The notes beneath the pieces are model-generated. The model did not search any database. It was not told the origin of the DNA and saw only the letters and a program-made list of their open reading frames with translations. This document shows, one piece after another, positions 1-10,500 of a stretch of 64,000 nt of DNA. Made by a program: the position numbers and the translations under genes. The stretch covers positions 65,044,282-65,108,281 of the forward strand of contig NC_087066.1 in NCBI RefSeq assembly GCF_963678635.1, given 5' to 3'. The number at the start of each line of letters is the position of its first letter. Positions within the stretch are counted from its first letter, which is position 1. The stretch comes from Symsagittifera roscoffensis. Taxonomy: Eukaryota; Xenacoelomorpha; Acoela; Convolutidae.

Positions 1-346
1 TTTTGCTTGTACCCTTAACTGTGAAAGTTGAGCGCGACAAACATTTCCAAAATGAAGAAAAACAGCGTTTTCAGAGCATCTTGACTATGGCTTATAGAGA
101 TATTGAGCAGAGCACAAAACAATCAGAAATAATTTTCACTTTGGTACCACGTGGGTGGTTGTAAAATTTTTTTGGTGGTTAAGTGTTTTTTTCTAAAATA
201 TTTATACGCCTTGTTTTTGTTTTAGTTCCACCATTTTGATTTTTTCAGCTCTCCAAAGCTTCGAGACAGCATGCAGACTTTTGAGAAAACGGGTCGAAAT
301 ACTTGATCTACAATTGTCAGATTTAGAGATCAATACAGGTTTTGCA

Positions 347-396
347 GATTTTGAATACAGATTTTGAGATGAATACAGATTTTGAGATGAATACAG
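347..396. repeat. 18-bp short tandem repeat
   Basis: The unit ATTTTGAGATGAATACAG occurs twice in direct succession, preceded by a shortened copy (ATTTTGAATACAG). It creates a spurious small ORF with a repeating NTDFEM peptide that I do not regard as coding. Confidence 0.75.
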
Positions 397-1348
397 ATGT
401 AGCTCAAAACAATGTTTCGATTATTTCGACCCAAAAATTAGGTTTTTCGAGCGCGCGCTTCTCACTCAAAATTAGTCTATGCATCAAGCGCTTTAAGAAA
501 ATAATAAGGATAATAGGGCCAAAACGGATGGGACCAAGTTAAAATCTTCCTCCGACTCCCCCCCCCCTCAACCCCCAAGGGGAGGAAATTTGGTTTGAGT
601 TCGAACATTCAACTGATCAGAATAGAGCGTTTTACAGTGCGCAGCAAATTTAATTTAAATTCAACGCTGGGTGAGGGTGTTAACTTGGTCTATTTGTGGG
701 GGAGGGGGAGGGTGTTAATTTGATCCATAGGGGGATAGTTAACAAGATCCGGTTGCACTATTGCGTTGGTTGTCATTTCCGTCCTGTCTTAATGTTAGCG
801 ATAGGAATCCGTGAATCCGTAAGTTAAGATAATCTTCAAATCTGAGCTGTAGAAAATAGAAAAGATAGCAAGTGAATTTAAGCGAATTTCAGCCAATCAG
901 AATTCAGCGTGTGGATATCAACGAGCGTGTTGATTGACAGTTGAGCTGCGAGAGAAACAGAGAGAGTGAAGAATTAAGAGCGAGAAAAGAAAACAATTGC
1001 TGCTCATTTTCACAAAAAAACTTCACCAGTCATTATTTAACTCAAAACTTAAAAAGTATTTCCTCAAAACAAAATACTTTTATTGTTTGTTCGATATTCG
1101 TTACAAAAAAATCGTAGACGTTTTTCTTGCACATAAAAATTCATTGCAATTTAGAAAGCTTAATTTGATAAACTACAAAAGTATTGTTTTTTTAGAGAAA
1201 CTAGTTTCTTGAATCCAAATTAAATCCTTGTTCTTATTTACTTACTTAAAGTCATTATTTCCATGGGATCGAATTGTCATGTTTAGAGCATAGTTTGGGT
1301 CTTAAAGTTTTAACTCAAATCAAAATATAGCTACTTGATGCAATTGAA

Positions 1349-1384
1349 GGGTTTTTATAAAAAACCCACAATCGATATCAGTTT
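1349..1384 (+). promoter_or_regulatory. Candidate TATA + initiator core promoter of the Eph gene
   Basis: A TATAAAA at 1356-1362 sits inside a near-palindrome (GGGTTTTTATAAAAAACCC, 1349-1367). A TCAGTT at 1378-1383 matches the arthropod-style Inr consensus TCAGTY. The spacing from the TATA T to the Inr A (1380) is 24 bases, close to the usual 25-30. Transcription from 1380 would give a 62-nt 5' UTR before the ATG at 1442. Short motifs like these occur by chance in AT-rich DNA. The support is the correct order, spacing and position just upstream of a signal-peptide exon. Confidence 0.35.
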
Positions 1385-1441
1385 CGATAGTCCTTTTAAA
1401 TCAGAGAACTGAACTCTTCACTCAAATATCCAGTCAGAGAA

Positions 1442-1532
1442 ATGAGTATACCATTAACAGCTGCTGCAACCCTGAGCCTGAGTGCTCTCATTTTTAGCCT
1501 GTTCGGATTCAGTGGCGTCACTTCAGAAGCCG
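1442..1532 (+). CDS. Eph: Eph exon 1: start codon and signal peptide
   Basis: The exon encodes 30 residues plus one base. It starts MSIPLTAAATLSLSALIF and is followed by a small-residue stretch (GVTSEAG) suitable for signal peptidase cleavage. The donor is G|GTGAGC, phase 1. The start is the first ATG after the candidate promoter, and the signal peptide is expected for an Eph. The link to exon 2 rests on phase and domain order, because a signal peptide alone has no family signature. Confidence 0.75.
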
Positions 1533-4500
1533 GTGAGCAAAGTCAATCTTCAAGACATGATTTATCGTAAATTCTGTGCTTTGCTTCAGAAGCTGTGAGC
1601 TAAAAAAGCGACACTTTTCGATTAAATCACAGTTTTATTAGACCCTCAAAAAAAGTCCGAGAAAGTTCAAATCTTACACTACCCAGTTTTCGAGTTTTTT
1701 GTTTTACAAAAAGTAGGGCTCTTTAAATTGGGAGTTTCATTTTTGACACGTAAATTGGATCTTCTGCAAGTATCGTCAAAATAAGGCAAAGAAGAGAAAA
1801 ATCTGCAAGCCAAAATTGCGCAAAAACTGCATATAAAGTTAAATTCTTTAGTCTTTGTCTTTACTAAACTCTTTGTCCTCATTAATCGACCGACCCCATC
1901 AGACCATGTACCCTTAAAGCCGCTTACTCGGACATCCAAATGTTTTTAGCATGAAGATAGCTGCACATACAGGTGAACTTCGAAACTAAATACGACAAAC
2001 ACTCGTTCACGCTCCACCGCCACAACTCTTAGCAAAAGACAAAAAAGCAACTTTTTTTAAACCTAAATCCGCACGTTTAAAATAGGTAGTGCAATAAAAA
2101 AATCAGTCTTTCCTTCCAATGAAAATAAATGGGTAGGAACTTTGTCTTCGAGGGTTCTTCAGCTTTTTTTGTTTTCCAAGCAGAATTAGGTACGAAAAAC
2201 ATTCATCTAACTGGATCAATTGACATATCATTTCCGGGTCCAGGTACTCACTTTATGTTTCGAAACTCAAAGGCGAGCACATGACAGTGATCGACCGAAA
2301 AAGATTAGTCGAGATAGGGGTTTGGGTCGAGCACAAATTCGAAACATACGGTCGAAGCACGGTCGAAAAATATAAAAGTTCGGTCGAGTACGGTCAAAGC
2401 ATACCTCGACACAGTCGAAAGATACCTCGAGCACGGTCAAAACCTCTTCAACATACCTCTTTGGTCCAGCACGGTCGAATCATATCTTGCTTGGGTCGAG
2501 CACGTTTTTTTCGGTCAAGCACGGTCGAAACATACGAAATTTAGGTCGAGCACGGTCGAAGCATACCGAGTTTTGGTCGAGTCGGTTTTCGGTCCGTACG
2601 GTCGAAACATAAAGTGAGCAACTCGACCCGGGTTGAAAGCTCTCTCAGTAGTGATTTAAACGGCATCTAAAATTTCAAAAATTTCTCTCAGTTTCGAGAA
2701 AAACTTAGAAGTTTTTGATTCTCAGTCTAATTTTGAGCAATTAAAGCAAGCGAACAGGCTTATTATAGTAATCGGGGCCTAGGAAGTTAGACGATAATCA
2801 AATTAGACGAAATTTATTTTTCACAGATCTGGCATTTTTCACACTACGAAAAAGCTATGAAAAGGAAAGGGCCAACAAAATTTTTTCTTAAGAATCAAGT
2901 TTCAGAAATACAAAAAGAACATAAAATGTCAATACCTGTCAAAACAATTAGTTTAAATGAACATAAAATGTCAAATCAGAATATTACAGGAGAGTTCTGA
3001 ATTGAAAAAATTATGCATGATTGCCTTGTAAAATTTTTGTCCACTGAAATTTAACTGTTGTCTGCAAACATTTTTATTTTTCTCACGCAATTTGTCTGCA
3101 AACAATTTTGATCACTTTCGTCTATTTTCTCACAATTGCAGTTTTGCAAAATCGTCTAATTTCCTTTTAAGTACCTCCGTTTAATTTGCTTGTCGTCTAC
3201 TTTCGCAACCCCCATAGTAATCTTATAAATCGAAATAAGCCGTGAAAGTTGAAGCTTACTCCAGTAACGTTAGTTTTCGAATTTCTTCTAGCATCTCTTT
3301 TTCGTTTTTTTTTGTTTCTTATATATTTTTTCATTTGTTCGATGAGAAAATTTGTTGTCAAATTTACTAATTTTTTTGACTACTGAGTCTTTCGTTCAGA
3401 TCCTCTCGTCACACCACAAACAAAAAACGAAGCAAATCAAAAAAAGCAGAAGCTCTTTTTTTTAGTTTGCTTATAGTGGTCAGATCTTTCTGTGCTGCTT
3501 GCACTATTCTTGTTTTTAATTTCATCTTTCTTTCTTCGTCGTGTGATGAGGTGATCTGAAAGAAAATCTAGAAATTAGCTTCCTCAAAAATTAATAGAAA
3601 ATTACAAAAAGTCAAAGAGTATATTTAAAAAACCCGAAAATTGCACTTGAATTTTTTCTAACATTTTGCACATTTTCTTGATATTGTTTATAAAAAATTT
3701 ATTCCCAAGATGGCGTTAAAAGAGACTCGAAAAGAGATTTAATTTAAATTGAATTATAAGCCGACTAGTTGAAACCTATTATAAAACTGCGCGCTCGCTT
3801 TAGTTGCTCGAAATGTGACTAAAAATCAAAAATTTTAAACCGATTCTTCTCGACAATGAGAAAACGTCTTTGAAATTTTGAATCAGGACTGAAAGTGCTT
3901 TTTAATTATCTATCACTCGACCCATTCCGATGATTCTTTGTGGTAAGTATTTTTGAGTGGGAAAAAAACTAAAACGCACCCGAAGACAAAGTTCCTCCCC
4001 AGTTACAGTTGTCAGAACAAAAATGAATTACAAATTGATTTCTAGCAGAATCACAAGCCTCATAATAATTTTGGAATCAAACTATTTACAGTAAATTATA
4101 GATCAAATGCAACAGGCAACTCTTCATATGATCAACTGCAGGCACTCACGACGCTGACCCTAATGCCTTTGTTCTTGAAAATTAATAGAAAAGGACAAAT
4201 TGAACGTTAGAATTTAGAATCTGAATGATTTGAATTATTAATGTTTAAGATAAAAAACTAAAACACCCGCATACAAAGTTCTCCCCTTTCCGTGGTCTGA
4301 ATAAAAGCAAAAAATTTCAATGTCTTACGGATCTCTTGCAGCGGTGTCAGAGATCGGACCATTCTCTTGTACCTGTACAGAAGCGCCTCTTGTTATCATT
4401 GCGCTTCCTAAAACATGCATTGTGCTTAACCGAAATGACACGAAGATTCGGCTTCATATCAATTTTCATAAGCGATGTATGATAATTCGCGTATATAGTT

Positions 4501-7500
4501 TGAGTAACTATTCATTTAACGGAGTTTTTGTACAATTTGGACTAAAGAGTCAAAAATATCAGAAATCTCCGAGAACAATACAATACGTAAATGTCACATC
4601 TAAATGTGGTCATTCCAGCCTCTCAAATTAACAAAAACCATTCAACATGCAAATCAAACACCGATATCATCAGAAAATGAACGGCCAATTGAGACATATA
4701 TGCTCCCGTCTTCCATATTTTATGACTTGTTCATACTCTTTAATATTCAATTAACGCAGCTCTTGTTCGGAGGCGTTGACTAAATCTGCCTGCGCAAACA
4801 AGTCCTTACAACGTGAATATGATGTCAAAGAGGTCGCTTATTGTTGCGAAAATTGGCCAAACATTGCAGCTGAAACGATTTAAAATTCTTTTCAACATCG
4901 ATTGAAGTCAATAAGAAAATGTATCAAAATCGAACTTTATTCTTTTCGCAAAAAATTTCGGTTACACTTCAAAGTTCTGAACCTCAGAAATACAAATTCG
5001 TTCTAACTCTCAATATAGGGTTTGTAAATAAGAAAATGACCAGTTTCAATGTGAATTACGATAATTTTGGAAGTTAGGGAAGATCTTGGAGTTTTTAATC
5101 AGTTCTTTCCCCCAGAATGGTAGGTTTAATATCAGTTCAACTTTCGTGAATGCATGAGCAATTGATGTATCTAAATACTCATAATTGAGTTATGAGGAGT
5201 TTTTCATGATATATAAGAGGTGGGCGATAAACTTTTTTTTTGAAGAGGGAGGGGGAATACAGACAGTTCGAATTTTTCTTTACAGTTCTGTACAGAGTTA
5301 TCTGAATGGAAGATATTTATTTGAAATAACCACAATTGCATAATATCCATCACAGGAGTTCCATCCTAATGAAAAGTTGAAACATAGATATGTTTACACA
5401 TTAGGCCCCCTTTCCTTTCCCATGGCTCTAAATTTGCTTTGATGGGTGTCAAAATATTTACTTTTGCAAGCAAAACAGAATTAGTGTTGCACAACACAAA
5501 CATCACAAGCTATGAAAGCTTTATTGATGAGAGGTTGCTTTAACTATGGATAGACATAGACAAGCCATACATACATACTGCCGCGAGACGAAAATTGAAG
5601 TTACGCATCAACAGTATTTAAATGGAAATAGATGATAGATGATGATGCATAATTATGAAGCAGTTTCTAGAAGTTTCCTGAATTATCTGCTTAAAAATGC
5701 TTAAAGACATTTGCTTAAAAATTTTAGCTCAACTAAATATGAAATTTCAATGATTCATGAAATCAATAACAAAAATTTTTGTCATATCGAATTGTTGATC
5801 CTAAATAGATGAAATTTTAATTCATGGCATCTTAGTTTTTTGCTCGAAAGCGGAAAATATTTTGATTAATTAAAAACTTCAGTATCGAGCAGCATTTGCA
5901 CATGATCTTAGCATTTATATAGCATCGATACTATCTAAGTGTCTTTTTTTCTGCTGCAAGACTATAAAATTCAATTGAAGTTAGCTGTAAAAATGACAAA
6001 TATGTACCGCGCTGATTTTTAAAGTAAATGATTTCAGGTTGTTTTGATTAAATTCGATCTCTTATTTTAGTATTAGGGCGGGACAACCACGCCCAATTAA
6101 TTAACTGCTTCTGAAACAAAGAACAATTTCAAATAAAATCAGCAAAAAATATGTTTTGACTATTTTAAGATATTCATTAATTATTCAGAAAACTATTAAA
6201 TTCCGTTCAAACTGTTAAGTTCGGTTAATATTTTACTGTTTTTAAATGGTTCAACCAGAAAATGCAATTAAAGCAGAATTAACCTCAAAATCAACAAAAA
6301 GGGGTTAATCTGCCTATTTTAGAATGCATGGTCACCTTTCATTGCTTTATGACTGCGGGTGCGATTTTTTGGGGGCCACAAAATTGGATCTAATCTGTCT
6401 TTCAGCTTAGCCTATTTCTAATTTATTGCTTAGATTGCCAGCGTGCAGTAACTTTTCCAATAATAGATAGCGCAATTTATCGCCACTAACTGTCCCAAAT
6501 AAATTATTTTCGCAACTCCCAGTTCAATAACCACCTCAGTAATTGAAATTTGCGGAAAAAGGAAAATTAAAATAGAAAAAGGTCCAAAAATACAATGCAA
6601 AATTAAAATGCACGTTTTTTTGAGTGGGTTGATTTTTGACATTTAAATTTACATTTTAATGAGGCAAAAGACATTTAAAAGTCAATTTTACGCAGATTAA
6701 TTCTGAAAACTTTAAAAATAAATTTCACGAAAAATCCTACCCTGTTCTGGTCATCATTAAAATCGCCGTTTTTTTCATTCAATTTAGAATTAATTTATTA
6801 TTACAAAATGGGAGGGTATAATAAGTGCACTGAAAATGAGTGGAAAAAATCTTCAGGACGTGATTCAAGTTGACTGTGACAGGCTGAAAAGTCTCAAATG
6901 CTCTGCCTTTTCATGGAAGTAAACCCCTCAATCAAGTTTTCAGCCCAATTGCTCAGCATTGTTTTATGACCGTTAATTCATTGAAAATGAGTGAAGAGAT
7001 ACAAGTGAGCACTCAAATGCTTTATAAAATTTGAAAGATTTAACATAAAATGGAGTTTTTCCCCTTAAAAATTTTCCTGTACCCCATAGTTTTTGTTGCC
7101 ATGTTTCCCTATTATGTCAAATTTTTTATTATTATTAAACTATTACACCTAGATATACAATTTTAAATAGAAATCGAAATTTTACATTACGAATTGAAAT
7201 TTATGCATCTATATAAGTTGAATTTTTAAATTGTTGGACTCGAAACAGGGTTTTAAGGTTATCTAATACTGTTGTTTCAGAGTTTATACTGGACACTAAA
7301 GAACTGCCTCCACGCTGGAACTTCCGGGCCTATGGAGTTACAGGGAAAACTCGCAATGGGGTAGACCAATTTGATGAACCTAACTATTTCGAAACATAGC
7401 AAGCACGGTATTAGAGAAAGCTAAACAAGAAATCAATTTTTAATATTATCTCAATTAAGTTTTAAGCGTTTTAAGCTACTGCAGTGCTCGACTGCAGAGC

Positions 7501-10500
7501 TGCCTGCTTCTATTATGAACAGTATAAGAGAAAATTTTCAATTGTTTTTTACAGAAATATTTTTTGCGTGGGGATGATGGGAGTCATGTTTATATTTGCA
7601 GCGTGGTGTGATCGAAATTGACGCAGCTGGTTAATAACAACAGAGGTTATAATAAACTCCAGGCTCTAGTGTTGCATCACCTGACCATCTAAGGCGCAGT
7701 AGTCCATAAAGAGAACTTAGCGTATCTGCAACTGAATGTTTTTACAGACTTAATGGGAAATCGATTGAGATTAACTGTTCATCTTTACGATAGAAAATTC
7801 ATTTCGTAGCATACCGGTTACACGTTCTTTCAAAAAACACCTTTAAATTCATTTTTTCAGTTTTTTTTAGTAATAAAGCTCCGTAATTTGTTTTTGGAAG
7901 TTCGAAAAGTTAAAATTACGGAGCATTACTATTACTGTTGTGTGTAGTAAAATTTGCTGCGAAATTTTTACGAAAGATTTTCAGAAAATGTTCAGAATAA
8001 AAAAAACAGACTCTTTAGTCTAAACCATTGATCGACGAAGATATCTTACGAATATTCTTTTGTGCTGAAATTGGTGGCCTACAAAAAATTCGTTTTACTT
8101 TTTTTTCGTTTTGTGGAATAGATGGTTGAAGTGTCTTGGTAGAGAAGTTTGAACAGTGATGTTGTGTTTTAGTGGCAGTTTAACAAGGCGACAGCAACGA
8201 GAGGCCCGTTCTATGAAGTTTGCGATAGTTTGTTGGAAGGAGCTGACAACCTCTTGGAATCGAGTTATATTGACGTATCGCAACTCGAACAAATAACTCT
8301 CAAAATTCTGTAAGTCGCAAACTTACAGAAGTAAACCCCTCAAGTTATACGGAATATCTCCATCGATATCCTTGTTAAAGTTCTCCATCATGGTTGTTTT
8401 ACCTGGCTAATATTCATCAGGGTTTGATCTAATTTTTCATGTTTTTTTTTCAATGGAACTTTTATTGTTAAGTACAATCGACTTGGCTTAATGTTCCCGT
8501 TTATCATATAGAAATTCAGGTAACTGTTGTTTATGGTGTAAATTGTCTTAGATATAGCTCCATGGAATTAATTTGACGTATGACTCCATTCTTTGAAGCA
8601 CGGTACTAAAAACCTTCAAAAGTTACGATGCAAAGTTTGTTTTAGACTTTGCGTCATGCTAAAATTGACATTTTTTCGTTTTTTTTTTCAAAGTAATGAC
8701 TTGCTTGCTATGAAATCAATGATTTGATCTCGATTCAAAGCAGCTGGCGATTAAAACTTTCTAATCAATTTTTATTTGCGATATTTTCAAAATTAATGCT
8801 GCTTAAACTGAGGTTCTTTCAAGTAAAAAGTGCGAAGTTTACCTGCTTGAAACTTCAATTTTCTTGGCAGCTGCCTAAGCGATTAGTTGCAGAAATTTCA
8901 GCAAGTGAAGTGTTTAAATTATGTATTACATTTTTTCACAAGAAAAGAAAAGATGAATACAAATATACAACTTCTTTTTGAGTTCATTTCATCTCATTCA
9001 TTTTTCTTTGCAATTATTTCGATAATTTAAAAGAGCCTTTTTGTTTTCACAGTGCAAAAAGATGCTCTTCAAAAAAGTAGAAAAATCAATTTTTTATTAA
9101 TTTTCAACGCCATTTGTAAGAAACAAGAGGCGGGTTTTTTAAACAAAAATTTTTTGTATTTCAATTATTAAACAGTCACACTGTTATGATTTTTTGAGAA
9201 AGAGCCGCGGTCATATTCAATGACATAATGTGTGACATGACACAGGAAATGATTAATCAGTTCTTCGAATTACTCCTGTTGTTGCAGTCAAAAATGATGT
9301 TGATGAATTAGTGTTTTTTATTCATTTTCAAACAACTTGAACCCCACGCCTTCTAAAATTTTCCCATGTAGTTAATAATTGCCCTGACAGATTACCTGAG
9401 CCAGAGTGACTCATTAGGTCAGTCGATCTGCCCGGAATGAGGGTTATATTGGATCAGCTGTTGGAAACAGCCCTGTGGGCTAATTAAACCGATTTTCATG
9501 TAACCGAAATTGTACTCATCACAAATTGCTGTTCGATCGCTCGTAGAATTTTTCTCAAAACGCTTGGATGGACGGAAAAATTTGCAGTGTTTTATTTAAA
9601 GATCTTTTTTGTTTGCTTTCCTTGCGAAAAGCCGAAGAAGACGTTTTAGTTTTTGGTCGTCTCGTTGACTAGTCGATTTATAGAGTAATAACCAATGGAA
9701 TTTGACCCACCCCTGATTTCCTGTTCAGTACAATGTGATTACCTTGTTGTTCCCTTGAGGAATAATTCTGATGATAGTCGGTTAATTCGAGGTGACTGTT
9801 TCAATCATTACTTTCATTCGTCTATTTAGCCCATCCCAACTCCGAGATTATGTGCTGAAGAACTAGCCAACACGATTGTTGCTTGAAAAAATGGGCAAGC
9901 TGGCTCAATTTTCTTGTTGTTTTTTTTGCACTCAGTTTGTAAAGTGTACCCGATAATATTTTTGTTTGCTCAAAATTAAAAGTTTAATAATTTTAGTGCA
10001 ATGTCGGTTACATTTGTAGATGATATTTTTGGAAACGGTGGTTGTTTTACGTTTTAGGTTTTTGCAAAGCGATTGCAAAGTGAAAAGTGCTACTAGTGAG
10101 TGCTCCAACAGCGTGCAAATAATGACCCGGTTTGTCGACAAAGAAGACACAATGCCGAGGCCCTTGTCTGAGGTTATTCGCGATAACGAGTACCAAGACA
10201 CGGGAAAAGTGCTCAACATAGCAACCAATGGATCGAAGGAGTATGGACCTGTTGAAAGAGAGTTTGTCATTGACGTGCGTGGTCGAAAAGGGGTCTACAT
10301 TGCTTTTCGGGTTAGAATCGAGTCATTATAAATTGAAAAGAATTTTTTTTCAGTCGGTTTATCTTTGTCCAGAGTTTTCAAATTTTGTTTTTATGTAACT
10401 TATAATATGAACAAGACTGCTCGTTTATCAGAAAAACATGAAGTAATTTATAAGATGAACAAGACTGCTCGTTTATCATTAACAATCTTTTTGATAAATT

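Larger units (their letters stand above)
1..1441. other. Upstream flank of the Eph gene, no gene seen
   Basis: I see no supported coding sequence here. It holds a short 18-bp tandem repeat near 347-396 and C-rich/G-rich tracts at about 555-730. Around these tracts, an AAGTTAA-type sequence near 535 is answered by TTAACTTGGTC near 680, an imperfect inverted arrangement that recurs elsewhere in the window (about 18040-18220 and 36590-36650). The last 100 bases look like a core promoter and short 5' UTR, listed separately. Confidence 0.5.
1533..7280. other. Eph intron 1 (5.7 kb), repeat-bearing
   Basis: Phase-1 intron with donor GTGAGC and acceptor TTGTTTCAG. It contains the fold-back minisatellite at 2234-2632, a 9-bp-TSD MITE at 2774-3213, a short TIR element at about 3389-3565, and a pair of roughly 60-bp diverged direct repeats (about 3955-4025 and 4252-4315, sharing AAAACTAAAACRC and ACAAAGTTC). 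I see nothing distinctive from 4650 to 7280 beyond AT-rich sequence. Confidence 0.7.

Noticed and set aside
2281-2544. 87-codon ORF
   Set aside because: It is a translation of the GGTCGAGCACGGTCGAAACATAC minisatellite.
7361-7399. Extension of Eph exon 2 through VDQFDEPNYFET to a GC donor at TA|GCAAGC
   Set aside because: It resembles the Eph ..VDENYAPIHTY segment, but a TAG follows at once. The GT donor at 7361 joins in phase to exon 3, giving the expected NGW...YEVC without needing a GC-AG intron.
10020-10057. ATG-initiated start for the ORF containing Eph exon 4
   Set aside because: The bases before 10058 are a pyrimidine-rich acceptor (GTTTTACGTTTTAG). Phase with exon 3 shows this is intron.
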